In this document: positions 22,191-33,652 of the stretch, piece by piece
How the letters are laid out: every line of letters starts with the position of its first letter
How positions within the stretch are numbered: position 1 is the stretch's first letter
DNA from: Leishmania infantum JPCM5
Taxonomy: Eukaryota; Euglenozoa; Kinetoplastea; Trypanosomatida; Trypanosomatidae
Length of the DNA: 64,000 nt
Assembly (NCBI RefSeq): GCF_000002875.2
Contig: NC_009415.2
Span: forward strand, 940,001 to 1,004,000
Direction of reading: 5' to 3'
The notes under the pieces: model-generated
Told to the model about the DNA's origin: nothing
What the model saw: the letters and a program-made list of their open reading frames with translations, nothing else
Database searches by the model: none
Program-made: the position numbers and the translations under genes

Positions 22191-23802
22191 GGTGGTAATG
22201 AGGGGAGAGGGCCGATAACGAGATGCTGCCGTTGACGCGCTGCACGCTGGGTGTGGGAGAGCGGACGTAGAATGTGGGGGTTCGCGGTGGGGTGGAGGAA
22301 GTGGAAGCGAGTTGTGAGTGCTGTGGACCACATCCCTAGAGAGGCTGCCGCAGAGGTGCACCGTTGTCTTGTATTCCGGCACCACATCGACGTGGATTAA
22401 CCAGGGTCTCCCCTGCACTTGGAAAGGATGGTACATGTGGGGCACATGCAATCAGTGACAGATGAACGAATGCAGCAGGCTGGTGAGTTTATTCGCCGGT
22501 GCGCGGGGGTAGGCTCTTGCAGCCAAACACAACGGTGTGTGTGTGTGTGTGCGCAACGTGTGGCTGAGGCCAGCGTGAGGAAACGAAAGCCTCACGTCAA
22601 GATGATGTTCGACGGAAGGCGGGCTTCGGTATACGGTGCTGCTAGAGGAGTTCGTGACTTAGGGACGACATTCAGAAAAGAATATCAGGTGACGGAAGCC
22701 GGGTACTGTGCCAAACGACGGCTTCCCTCTCATCAGCGGAGTAGTACACGCACACACACACACACATATACACATATATGTGTCGCGTTGACTTGAGCCT
22801 GATGAGCACGGGAGAGACGTTGTTAGCACAGCGATGGCGAAGAGATGCTTATAGAGGGAGTGAGTGACGGGGTGGCGCGTCGGCTTGCAGGGGCAGGGGG
22901 TGACGCCTTCTTTATTGAGCCGGCCAGCAATCGCCTTTGCACGCCTAAGTGCCGATAAGGGAGAGGGGCTGCAAAACGGGCGCAGAACACACACACATAC
23001 AAAAAAAAACGAAAGCGAAGGATTAGGAGGAGGAGGGAAGAAAAGGGCACAATCAACGCAGAAAGAATAGAAGCTAAACAGTGAGGAGGGGGAGGGGAAG
23101 AGCTGCTGCTGCTGCTGAACAATATGTACATAGCTGAGGCTAACAGGAACAAATGTGTTGCAGGGCTCGGTGATACGCATGTGAGGGGGCTTCCCGGAAT
23201 AAAACAATAGACAAACCATAGTAAAGTAGTGGTTTTGTCTGTTGCACCTCGTCGCGTATGCGTGTGCTGATACCGCTGCTGCTGCTGCCGTTGTTGTTGG
23301 CGGCAGGTGGCACCGAGTGCACTACTGACGCAAGACGGCCGCAATGCTTGTCGCACCGAGACAGCCGATCCTGCGCGTGCGTAAGCGTGGCGAAAGGAAG
23401 GAAGAGTGCGCGCGGGGGGGGGTGGGGGGAGTGGGGGAGAAAAAAGTTTATTTATGTTGTGAAGGATTGCGCTGCCATGCACTCCTTCGTTCTCTCGCTC
23501 GGGGTCTCCCCCTCCCTCCGCTTGACATGCGCTACTTCTGTTCTGCTCTGCCCCGCACACGTCACATGTGACGGGAGAAAGGAAAGGTGCGCGAGACGAC
23601 AATGGTGATGGGAAGCTCGTGCCGGTGCTTCGCCTTCCGTACACCTGTCAAGGACATGTATACATCATACATACACCGTACACATAAGCGAGGCAGTCGT
23701 GGAAGGCACACCCACGGGAGCAGTAGGAAGTGGTGGAAGAAGAGGATGGGCAGTAGACGCGTATAGCTGTACAGTGCCCGTCTCCGCCACACCGCCTTCT
23801 AC
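22191..23802. other. Intergenic region, GP63 3' UTR side
   Basis: Contains a GT tract at 22535-22552, a CA tract at 22748-22766, a TATA/CATATA stretch near 22766-22781, and CTG/CTGCTG repeats near 23101-23117 and 23270-23288. No gene is visible. The part nearest 23802 is the expected 3' UTR of the GP63-like gene. Confidence 0.5.
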
Positions 23803-25713
23803 TTAGCAGATGCCCGAACCGAGCAACACAGCGACAGCAACAAGGCCGCTAACGACCATTCCGTGCGTAGCAGCTGTAGCCGCGCTTGGCGACGCTGTTG
23901 TGGAGGTGGTGGGGGCCGCTTCCACTTCCGCGAAGGCGACCGGGTTCGCGTAGCACACATCGTCGTAGGGCGGACAGGCAATAAGGCCGCCCTCCACGAA
24001 CACGTTGGGGCTACTCACTGCTGGCTGCACCGTCACCCCAGTGCCACCGGCGCCACACGAGAGCCAACTGTTCGCGCCGATCACGAGTACCTCATAGGTG
24101 CGAGATGCGCTCTTGCAGTGTACCTTGGCACAGATGGCACCAGGCTGAGTGAATGTGAACTTCACCAGCAAATTGTCTGCGTCGAAGCAGCGCGCGTTGT
24201 CACCAGTGATGCTGCCCGGCATCGCGCCTAGCGAGCCGCCACTGCACCCGGTGTTGGAGAGGGGCTGTATCACGGGGCAGTAGTCGCTATGCGACAGAGA
24301 GCCACCGAGGGTCGGCTGATTAGGGAAGTACTGCGCATAGCTTGGCAGAGACGAGGAGTAGGTAGTGAGGGCGCACCGACCAATGCTCAACCGGTCCGCC
24401 GTGCAGCTGCGCACCGAGGGGCTGAGGCTGTCGCAGAACACCGTAGGGGTGTTGGAGGTGCCTTCCGTCAAGCACGGCTCTGTGAAGAGCTTACCCCCTG
24501 CGGTGGCGCCGAGGGCAACAGGCTCCGCCTTACTGAAGTCGACTTTGTAGAAGCCCATATCCTCCAGGGCAGCGAGCGACAAGGAGCTGTAGCGCGCCAG
24601 ACTGAGCACAGGAGCCATCAGTTCATCCTTCGCGGCGCGGCGCTTCCAGTGCGAAAGTGCCGTGCCCGGCGCGCCTTGATCTTCCAGCTCGGCGCCATAA
24701 AACACCTCTGCGTCAGAGATGCCGTACTTGGCTTTGGCAGCCGCGCGCACAGACGATGAGTTCAGCACCGGTACGTTCCTTTTTCCACGCAGAGACGGGA
24801 CGGTGGCAAACATGCCGCGTGCCTTGAAGACGCTTGAGGTGAAGCCGAGCGCGTGCAGCAGCTCATGAGCGGCAACGCGGCGAAGACGATTCGTGCTACC
24901 AGACGGGTTGCCTCCATAACGGTCAATATGCTCTTGCGTCTCCCCTACCGATGTCGGGAGGTAGCGCGGGTTAAAGTACATCGCCCCCACAGCTGGGCGG
25001 CTCGTGATCGTGGCCGTGTTGGGGTAATACTGGCAAGTAACAGCCCACGCAATGAAGCTCTTCGGAGTAGATGTCGGACCCGCTGCCACGTAGACGACAA
25101 AATCCGCGTTCGGCACGCCCGTTGTCCGGTGCGCTGTCGGGACGGTGAAGGAGCCGCAGTATGACCCCGGCATGGAGTTCACGACGATGGAGGTGCTGGC
25201 CGCCAGCCGACGCACCTTTAGTCGCTGCGCGTGCATGTTGACTGCCTGGGGTAGTATAGAGTTGATCAGCACAGCCTTTTTCGCATCCGTCAAGAGATCA
25301 GCGTTGCTGGTGCACGGCACCAGGGAGCCGCTGGAATCGGGGCGCATCTGGCCAATGGCTGTGCAGTACTTCGATTCGTCCTCCAGATCGGGCATGAAGA
25401 CAGCAATGCGGATGGGGGCCCACTCCGAGTCCTCTCTGCCGCTGCTGATCGTGACGGTGGCCTGTGGCTCGACGGCACGCTGCTCGGCGGTGGCCGAGCC
25501 ATTCCATCGCTCGAGGCCCATTTCGACCTGATAGCGCAGACCGTTGCCATTGTTGCGCAGCGCTGCGTATGTGAGAGGGAGGTGACCTTGCTCTTGGACG
25601 ACCTGGCTGTGCCCGCACGAGGACGGCGCCGCGACTGTGGTGAAAGCTGCGTAAATGAAGAGAGCATTCAGCCACAACTCCATACGCCACAGCACGGCGG
25701 GCACATGCGACAT
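23803..25713 (-). CDS. GP63: GP63-like leishmanolysin (M8 metalloprotease)
   Basis: A 636-residue M8-family zinc metalloprotease. The catalytic HELLHALGF motif is at residues 283-291 (His283, Glu284, His287). The third zinc ligand fits His355 in ALSHWKRRAAKDELM, after the inserted segment typical of leishmanolysins, and Met366 suits the Met-turn. The C-terminal half is Cys-rich. An N-terminal hydrophobic segment (residues ~11-30) is a likely secretion signal. The C-terminus (Thr/Ser/Ala-rich, then a hydrophobic VVSGLVAVAVLLGSGIC) fits a GPI-attachment signal. Family role: surface protease that cleaves host proteins. Start chosen at ATG 25713; the frame extends upstream only through translated leader. 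A sense polypyrimidine tract lies at 25815-25870. It is a single gene, not part of a tandem array in this window. Confidence 0.93.
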   Translation of the reverse strand: MSHVPAVLWRMELWLNALFIYAAFTTVAAPSSCGHSQVVQEQGHLPLTYAALRNNGNGLRYQVEMGLERWNGSATAEQRAVEPQATVTISSGREDSEWAPIRIAVFMPDLEDESKYCTAIGQMRPDSSGSLVPCTSNADLLTDAKKAVLINSILPQAVNMHAQRLKVRRLAASTSIVVNSMPGSYCGSFTVPTAHRTTGVPNADFVVYVAAGPTSTPKSFIAWAVTCQYYPNTATITSRPAVGAMYFNPRYLPTSVGETQEHIDRYGGNPSGSTNRLRRVAAHELLHALGFTSSVFKARGMFATVPSLRGKRNVPVLNSSSVRAAAKAKYGISDAEVFYGAELEDQGAPGTALSHWKRRAAKDELMAPVLSLARYSSLSLAALEDMGFYKVDFSKAEPVALGATAGGKLFTEPCLTEGTSNTPTVFCDSLSPSVRSCTADRLSIGRCALTTYSSSLPSYAQYFPNQPTLGGSLSHSDYCPVIQPLSNTGCSGGSLGAMPGSITGDNARCFDADNLLVKFTFTQPGAICAKVHCKSASRTYEVLVIGANSWLSCGAGGTGVTVQPAVSSPNVFVEGGLIACPPYDDVCYANPVAFAEVEAAPTTSTTASPSAATAATHGMVVSGLVAVAVLLGSGIC

Positions 25714-28095
25714 CTTGCCTACTGCTTGCGAAGGATGGCTCACTTCGATAAGTGGCGACTTCCGCGAGTAATTTGCTCCGGGCAAGGGAGGCGGAGCGAG
25801 AGAGCGGGCGGACACCACAAAAAAAGAAAGTACACACGAAAAGGAAAAGGAGACGGAAATGATAAGAGGGCACTGAGGGGGAGGGGGAGGCAGCCGTGTG
25901 CTGCGAGATGTCGGCGTCTTTGTCGGTGTTCGGAACGTCTGCAAGAAACGGAAAACACACAGAAAGAAAAAGGAAGCGAGAACCTAGTTAAGTTCCGTAT
26001 CGTGTGGGTGCGGTTCAGAGACACACCTTCACAGTCCCTACAACGAAGAAAGCAGCCGCGTTATACATAAAGGTGTGCCTGCTTCGGAGGGAGAGGGAGG
26101 GAGGGAGGGAGGGGGGAAGCACCAAAGCCTGCGTGCAGAAGCAAACAAACGCACCAGGATACACGAAACGGACGAGAGGAAGCGGGAAGCAAGCCTCTAC
26201 AGACTACCGGCCGGCGTATGACAGTGGCTGTCTGCTCACGTGTGCATAGAGGCACAAAAACAATGGAGGACGTGTGGGGCGTAGAGGGGTGGGGTGGGAG
26301 TCGAGGGAGCAGAGAGAGCCAAGCGGGTGTTCAATTGTAAGAAAGAAAACGAAGACAGAAAACAAGCGTGCGAAGAAGAAGTAATAAGATGGGGGGGGGG
26401 AGGACTGCAGGAGATGGCGTCCGAGAGGCTTTCCACTGTTGCGTATACCTCGAGGAGCGAGAGAAGGGAGGGGGGACAAGACGAGGGCAGGAGAAGGGGG
26501 TGGCGGGCGGACGGGGGCGGGTCTTGCCTCTTTCGTTGTTTTTTTTTATTTGAAGGGTGACCAAGCGGGTAGACTTCCACCAAGAAGAGGAGAAGCACAC
26601 ACACACACACACACAACGGCGAACAGGAGGCGGGGGGTAGGAGGAGAAAGGAAATAGACGAACAGACAAACAAAAGCCAGCTTGTATCAGTAAACAGTCA
26701 CAGGCGCGAGGTGAACGGAAAGAGGAAGTGCGCGCGTGTGTGTGTATGGGGAGAAAGCGTTCAAAACAGCGAGCGCAGATGATGACGATGATGCTGATGT
26801 ATGATAACGATGGTGGCACAAGGCGAACACCAGTGTGTTGCGGTGCGTATATCCTGTCAAGAGAGTAGAGGAGATGGAGATGGAGGGGTGTGCAAATACT
26901 CAAATGAAGGAGACAACGTCGCAGACTACTAGAGAACAGTGTCCTGGCGTGACGTGTGCTAGCTGTGAGCATATACAGCGAGATGGGACCGTGCCGTTAC
27001 CGTGCACGAATATGTTTTTTGTACAAGTAAGTGTGTAGCGAAGTTGTTTTGTAGGTGATCAGAGAAGAGGGAGGAGGAGCGACGAAATAGGCAGAGTGCA
27101 AGTAATGATAATTAAAGAAAAACGGAGAGTCAAAGGCCTGCCGAGCAACTCGGCACATCGATTCTTGTCGAACAAGCCGCAAAGGCGCCACATTTAGATC
27201 GACTTAGGCATGCATGACACGCACGCCATTGGAAAGGCGTCCGAGAGCACGCGCAGCTCATCACCTTGCCACTTGCTTGCTGATGAGGCTTGTTAGCAAA
27301 AAAGCGCCGCACACCATTCTTCTCTTGCCACGTCTGGTGCTTCTCTCTCTCACTCCCCCTCTTCCTTACCACACTCTGTGAGCGAGGCGAAGAGGCGGCA
27401 GAGACGGTAATCGAGCTGCGCTGCCGTTATTGTGTTTTGTGTTTTGTCGCACTATTTGACGTTGCCTACTCTCCGTCACCACATGACTGAACAACTCATT
27501 GTGCGGGGTACAAACACATCCGGGTGGAGAAGGTGGAAGGCTTGCGGAGAAATACACAGCGCGCACGTGATCGAAAAAAAAAAAGAAACAAAACAATGTG
27601 GCTAAACCACCTCACACACATACACACACACGCACACAAAATATCAAGCAGTACAGACACACAACCCAGATTTCTACAAAAGGAAATCACGCGGATGTGA
27701 AGGTGGACGCACACGTCGAGGCGGCAGCATCATCACCAGCGCGTACTTTGCGTGGACGAAAAGGGCACCGACCCACGGAGAAGGTCACACAATACGCTAC
27801 GGAGATACAACACGCAAGTGAGGCACGGTGGTACAGGAGAGGAAAAAAAAGAGGGCGCTGCGCGTTTCACTGACACATCCCTACCCTGTCCAGTTTAGCG
27901 CAGATTCACACAAAAAAGACTACCCACAGTGAAGGGAAGGGTGGCGGAGGTGGACCTTTCTCAGAAGACGAGGATCTGATGCATATAGCGAGGTTTTCTT
28001 CCTCCTCCTGCGTCTCCGCCGCTCTCTCTCTCTCTGGCGCGCGTACAACGTGGATGGGGCGATGCATGCATTATTGCGTCGTCGTGAACGCGCCG
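25714..28095. other. Intergenic region
   Basis: Spacer upstream of GP63. The strongest sense polypyrimidine tract is 25815-25870. A GGGA repeat lies near 26088-26114, a G9 run near 26392-26400, a CA tract at 26596-26614, and an A-rich run near 27575-27585. No gene supported. Confidence 0.5.
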
Positions 28096-29916
28096 TCACA
28101 TGGCACAGATAAACCCCAGGCAGATGAGCAGGACAAACCCAGAGACGAACGCCACCACGGCCTTGTTAGTTTCCTCATCGACCGGCACCGCAAACACTGG
28201 ATACTCCTCTTCCATTGCCAGCTCCCTCAACGGCTTCACCATAGGAGGCATCGCCTTCACCTTGTGGCGCCAGGACTCCGGCGTACGCGGCGTTGCTTGC
28301 GACAGCGACTCCTCGCGGGAGTGCTGGCGCTGAATGCCGGCACTGCTGATTGTGCTCTTATTGCTTCCGGAGTGAGGGTTGTTCCAGTTGTCGCGGCTTC
28401 GGCAGCCGTCAAAGCCGCCTACCGGCGAGGAGTGCAGGAGAATGGGCGTGTGTGCTGATGGAGGCAGAGCACTACGCACCCATGGCCGGCGCTCAACTCC
28501 GTGCGTGAGAGCGGGGTGGCTGTAAGGCGAACTGTGCCCAGTGCTGCTTGGTGGATGATGATCCTCCAATCCTGTGACTTCCAGACACCGCGACGACGAC
28601 AACGTTGGCGGGCCGGCACCGCGTGGTCTACCGCTTTTGCCCGTTCCTCCTCCTTCCCTCAAGACCCGGCCGTCGATGATGGTGACGTGAGCTGTGGGCG
28701 GCGCTTGTGTGGCAAGATTTTCGCCCGTAGAGAGGTGCTGCTCTAGATGGGCATTTAGCTGTGTGCTCCAGGGGTGTCCGTCCACCTGCGCCGGACTGCG
28801 AGGATGCGAGGAGGAGGCGCTCGAGGACTCCTTGGTAAAGAAGGTATCTACCACCTCCGTCTGGCTGGCCGCGCCGCTGGAGGGGTGGCTGTGTTGGCTT
28901 TGAGGGTTGTGGGCTACCGCTATGGTGTCCCCACCAGCGGCGTTACTCTCGGCTGGCGTAATCGCGTCCGTGCTAGGAGAGGATGATGAGGCTGCTGGAG
29001 TTCTGTGACAGCCACCATGGCAGCCCTGCAGACATTCTGAGCGCGAAGAGACTTGCGAGCCCTCCGACGCCGGCGCCCCCTTCCGATTCACACGTCCAAC
29101 CATATTCCCTTCGCTTGCCTGATCGTTGCACATGTGCTTTACAGTGTTGTCGTTGCCATCTGTATTGTGGCTCTCGTGCGCGCCCACAGACTGCTTCCAA
29201 GCGGAAAGGTGCGAGCGCCAGTCCAGGAGCTCCTCAAGCGTTTTCACATTGCCGACTGGCGACGCCAGACATTTGTGCGCGTGCGCTTGCGAGCCGCTGC
29301 TGTGGTCTTCGGCACCAACGCTGTGGGGGCCTGTTGCTGCCACGCCTGACTCCACTGTCCTCACCGCAGCACCGGATGAGACGGGTTGCTCTGAGGCGAT
29401 CTCTGCCTCTGCGTTGGGCGCAACCTCCTCTTTACCGCCGTGCGAATCCGCAGAGTTTGGAGCTAGTCGGGGCCCGGGTGTGGAGAGGCGCGGCTCGGCT
29501 GAAGGCGACTGCTCATGTGCGTATCTCTCTGCTGCCGCACCTGTGGACGGTGAAATTAAGTTGCGCCCAGTGCGACTCGTACAGCTCTCCAGCGCATCCA
29601 GGTTCTCTGCCCGGCTCACCATGAGGCTGCTGTAGAACGACGCGTCGTGTGAGGATATGATAGAGGAGGAGCGCGCCGCGGCCGGGTCGCCGCCAAGGAG
29701 GGGCGGGACATCGGTGTCATTGGCTTCAGCGGCGTTGGACGCCGACGACTGAGAGCGTTGCACCGGCTCACAGAGGGATCTCGAGAGTGGGTCTGACCTC
29801 TGCAGCTCCACCTGCAGCGGTGAGAACGGGACTGTAGCTACTGTTGGTTCATCTACACCTCTGGCCACGTTAGTTGCCGAGCGTGCGCTCGCGTTCTCTT
29901 GGTTGATGCACTCCAT
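28096..29916 (-). CDS. Ser/His-rich tail-anchored hypothetical protein (606 aa)
   Basis: Clean frame of 606 codons from ATG 29916. The body is Ser/Ala/His/Gly-rich and looks disordered, with one Cys/His patch (ECLQGCHGGCHR) near residue 297. The last ~20 residues are a single hydrophobic helix (AVVAFVSGFVLLICLGFICAM) ending the protein, preceded by an acidic VDEETNK, so this is a predicted tail-anchored membrane protein facing the cytosol. The frame runs 109 codons further upstream, but that part translates a poly-T tract, so I reject it: the sense strand just before the ATG is a ~31-nt T-rich tract followed by AG. Function unknown. Confidence 0.82.
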   Translation of the reverse strand: MECINQENASARSATNVARGVDEPTVATVPFSPLQVELQRSDPLSRSLCEPVQRSQSSASNAAEANDTDVPPLLGGDPAAARSSSIISSHDASFYSSLMVSRAENLDALESCTSRTGRNLISPSTGAAAERYAHEQSPSAEPRLSTPGPRLAPNSADSHGGKEEVAPNAEAEIASEQPVSSGAAVRTVESGVAATGPHSVGAEDHSSGSQAHAHKCLASPVGNVKTLEELLDWRSHLSAWKQSVGAHESHNTDGNDNTVKHMCNDQASEGNMVGRVNRKGAPASEGSQVSSRSECLQGCHGGCHRTPAASSSSPSTDAITPAESNAAGGDTIAVAHNPQSQHSHPSSGAASQTEVVDTFFTKESSSASSSHPRSPAQVDGHPWSTQLNAHLEQHLSTGENLATQAPPTAHVTIIDGRVLREGGGTGKSGRPRGAGPPTLSSSRCLEVTGLEDHHPPSSTGHSSPYSHPALTHGVERRPWVRSALPPSAHTPILLHSSPVGGFDGCRSRDNWNNPHSGSNKSTISSAGIQRQHSREESLSQATPRTPESWRHKVKAMPPMVKPLRELAMEEEYPVFAVPVDEETNKAVVAFVSGFVLLICLGFICAM

Positions 29917-29951
29917 GCTACAAGAAAGAAAACAAAACAAAACAAACAAAC
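29917..29951 (-). promoter_or_regulatory. Predicted trans-splice acceptor one base from a start codon
   Basis: On the sense strand a T-rich tract (plus-strand 29921-29951, A/C only apart from G) is followed by AG at 29919-29918, then C, then the ATG of the 606-residue protein. If this first AG is used, the mRNA leader would be the spliced leader plus one nucleotide. Inferred from pattern only. Confidence 0.55.
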
Positions 29952-30469
29952 GCGGTAGGCTTGCTACTGCTTCGGAGCGTGAGAGTAGGACCACCGCCGA
30001 CTTCTCTTCGTTTTCCAGTTCTGACCGCTGTGGCTCACTTGTATCCGTGCCAGACACTTTACGGCGGGGAGGGGGCGCGACTTGCCGTGGCCGGAGCGAA
30101 GCGTCGCGGTGCCGACGAAGAGTGCTTCGTGGCACCAAGCCCGTACACGCCGACTCAGACGCAGTCGCCCACGAGGAAGATAGGCACGATAGATGACGGA
30201 TTAGCGTAAAAAAGAAACAAAAGAACGCACGGATGAATCCCATAAAAGAGGCACACGAGACGTTGAGCTAACGAATTCACGGGACACCAGACCCCAAGAA
30301 GAGAGGAGTGAGGGGAAGAGGGGGGGGAAGAGGCCAGGAGGAAAACGTTAAAGCAGAAGTGCGCGCAGCGCAGACCCACACGAGAAGCGATTTGCAGCTG
30401 AAACGTCCACCGACGGCTAAACGGGGGAAAACAAGGGAAGCACCCACAGACCCCCACACGGAGCTATAA

Positions 30470-30500
<31 letters not shown>

Positions 30501-32399
30501 CAACTGTTGATCGTCGAAGGGAGGGGAGGGAAACCGCTGGGTGACAGTGCAGTAGGTTGATGAAATATGGGCCACAATGGAGGGAGAGAAATATTCCGTC
30601 GATTATTGAATCGTGCCAGCTCCGAGGGGAACAGAGGAGTCGTTATACGGTCTAGAAAATAAATGAAAAACGCACCAAAGAGAGGAAGAGTCACGAACAG
30701 TTAGAGAAGCAGTTGGCGCGAGGCTATAAGAAAAAAAAAGGAAACAGGGGCACACACAGGCACTCACACACACACACAAAAACGGAGAGACTTCACCGCT
30801 CACGCTGGTTTAGTTGGTCTTTTTGCTAGCTCTCCTCTGTACCCTCCTTTTTTCTGGTTCTTTGGTTTGCCCACTCCACCTGCTAGGCTGTTCGTGAGCA
30901 ACCGCCGCAGAGGCAGAGCGATGAATAAGGGAGATGAAGACCAACTGGAACAGAGGGTGAGAGGTGTATGACGTGTGTATGTGTGTGTGAGTGGATGGTG
31001 GTGGTGGTGGGGGAACAAGCAAAAGAAAAACGACAAAAAAAAGATGCAGTGCGTGGAGAAGGCTGGCTAACTTCTAACTCCGCCGTGACACATGGTCACT
31101 AGAAGTACACCACACTTGCCGGGAAAAGGGGGGGGCACCCTGGGACACACCTACCCACCACCCATACGTTAACACCGATACAAAAAAGAGTGAGACGAGA
31201 CAACCTTGTCGGGAAAGAGGAGCAGCAAGAGCAACCATAAAAGAAAGCAGATGCTAAGGGAGGGAAGGGGACGGGGATGTCAGTGTCTGCGGTTGTATGC
31301 GCGTCAGCACCGCCTCGCAGCAACACAAGATTTGCGCGCCCCCTCCAAACGACAAACAAAAACAACAAAAAGAGACGAGAAAAATGATGCAGAAGGGCCA
31401 GGCTGAAGAGAGCAGCCACATGCACCCACAAAGGGCAGAGGGAGGGGGCAGAGAACGACGCACACACCGTGAGCGAGCGGGAGTCAATCAGTGATCCAAG
31501 AAGTGCAGTCGAGCCCGCCCACACACTCACACAGGAGTGTATTACAGGAGAGTGAGAGGGTGTGTATGTATGCGCGTGCGTGTACGTGAATGGCCACCTC
31601 CTAAGATGCTAGTGCACCTGCCCAGTTCGACGTGTATGGAAAGCGGAGATGCATTCATAGAGTGATGACAAGGCGAGAGGCATAAGGGCAGACGAGGAGG
31701 AGAAAGAAGAGATAAGCCTATTGGAGGTCGTAGAAGAGGACAGGAGCCTCGCATGGGTGTCATGGGTGGTGGAGAGTGTCGCTGGAGACGAAGGGAAGCG
31801 CTCTGGCAGCGTAACGGGTATCACACTACACTTTATTCTGTGTGTGTGCTTATGTTGAGGGGGGGGCCGGACTCGTAAGAACACACCAGAGTGACCCCGC
31901 CTTCCCTCGCCCAGTTTTCTCATGACTCGGACATGAACTGCGGCGTTATTTGGGTTTCTTTGTGCGCTCACGAACGCGTCTCGGAAGCGGTAGGATCCGT
32001 AAGGACACTAAAGTCTGCGTCTCCGGGCATCACCGTACCACACCTCTTGGGTAGCACTCGCGCCGGCGAAGACACTTCAGCAAGCCTGGAAGTGAGAGCG
32101 TGAGACTATGCCTCAGTGCGCAGCCCCCCAGAAGAGACATAAGAAGAGAGCCGATGGGTGGAACAATAAGAGAAAGAGGGAAGGGCGCGTGATATCGTGA
32201 AGCCTGGAGACGCACACCACAGGCACGAGACACCGGCAACGAATGGGTGATCACGCAGCTCCAGGATACACCCGCTACTCACAGCAGCTTCACAAAGAGG
32301 GGACACCTTGAAGCGAGCCTACCAGAGTTTTTTCGCGTCTTGTCCGTGCACAGGCATCCGACCATGCACACATGTATGCTCTTGTATGGGGCCCACGCA
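29952..32399. other. Intergenic region
   Basis: Contains a (CA)12 tract at 30470-30493, a CA tract near 30763-30780, a GGT/GTG repeat near 30997-31011 and sense polypyrimidine tracts (e.g. plus 31210-31275, 31370-31400). It includes the 3' UTR of the M20 peptidase side. No gene supported. Confidence 0.5.
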
Positions 32400-32730
32400 C
32401 CCTGTTCCCGCCGTCACGGGTCTCGGTGCAAGCAGAGTGATCGTGCACACACGCGCAGCCGTGCACCGACTCAGTCACCTGAGCGTGGCCGCTGCCTCAC
32501 ACTCTGCCCGCCCGCCTCACAGCCACGCTGACACCTTGCCCATCACGTGGATGGCACAAGCGTTTTCGCCATCGCAGGTTGCTCTGGCCCCGCTACGTCG
32601 TAGGCACTAGGCCATGCCACCACCAGAGGTGGCTCGGCATTGGCAGGGTGAGGTATGGGGATACGTGGCTTTCCCGCCGAGCGTCGGTGTACTGAACAGT
32701 GAGATGCCACGCTCTGAGGTATCTCCCGAC
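32400..32730 (+). mobile_element. SIDER-like element, internally deleted
   Basis: Shares with the other copies GCCGTGCACCGACTCAGTCA, the CTGCCTCACACTCTGCCC segment and the GCACTAGGCCATGCC core. It lacks the ~115 bp between the Cys-rich-like CTGCCCGCCC segment and the ACGCTGGCACCTTG segment that full copies have. The 3' end is diverged and ends near a TCTGAGGTAT. Orientation is opposite to transcription. This is an old, degenerate copy by comparison with those at 37264 and 46822. Confidence 0.6.
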
Positions 32731-33652
32731 ATCACAGGGATTGCGGATGTGGTTCCTTCCAAACACTTCTGCCTTCCACACAGCCAGCAGAAACCGTATT
32801 TGGGCGCCAATGAGCCTCGCTGCGCATGGAATACGTCAACCCCTCCTTTAGCGTGTCCGTGAAACTCTGCGTCGATACGAGACATTGGCGCATGCACATC
32901 TACGCGAAAAAAAAACCCTGAAGAGGAAATACGCAGCTCGACCTTCGCGGGTGGTGACCTCGGTCGTATGCTGCCGCTCCGTAGCGGTGCCAACACGCCG
33001 AGCAGTTCTGCATGTGCGCGCACCATCACCACCACCACATCCAAGCAGGGGGAAGCGCGCAGAGAAAGAAGAAACGCTCGCACTGCCGCCCAAAAAACAG
33101 AAGAGGAGGCGCCACGGCCTAACTCGACAAGGGCGGGCGAGGGGCACAGACGACCGTCCCGCTGGACGGCATCGGGCAACACGGGAAAGTAGCCGATGTG
33201 GGGTGTGCGGGGGTAAAGTGCAGAAGAGAGGGAAGGGAACGCAGCAGGGGAGCGTATGAGGACCTCCCCTCCCACGCCAGAACGGTCAAGCACGCGCTCA
33301 CCCGAGTCCGCGCCCTGTCGGCTCCGCCTCGCACCCCCCACCCCCCACACCCCGCTGCTCCTCCACCGGCCGCTCAGTTCTCCCGTGGCGCGTTGCGTGG
33401 GTCGAAAGAAAAAGTGCGCGAAGGAGGAAGCACCAGCGAAATGCCCACGGGCAGCGACGAGAGAAACAGCGTAGCACCAGTAGCAGCAGCAGGATGCGAG
33501 GAGGTGAGATGGGAAGGGGCTGGGGCTTGACGGTCGCCACGGGGGCCCTCTCGCCTCCCCCATCCCTCCTCTCTGGCCCATCACGCCCGGTGCTCCTCTC
33601 GTCGCTTCCCCTGCAGCCCTCTTTTGCCGCCCCCGGCACGTGGCGCGTTGCC
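32731..33652. other. 3' UTR/intergenic region of the M20 peptidase
   Basis: No gene visible. Minus-strand frames that run through here lack a family signature and are Ser/Arg-rich. An A-run at 32906-32914 is the main landmark. Confidence 0.45.

Noticed and set aside
23803..25944. Longer GP63 with non-ATG start
   Set aside because: Upstream codons translate polypyrimidine leader; ATG 25713 precedes the signal-like segment.
28096..30243. Longer version of the 606-residue protein starting at 30243
   Set aside because: The added 109 codons translate a poly-T tract and a splice-acceptor-like site directly before ATG 29916.
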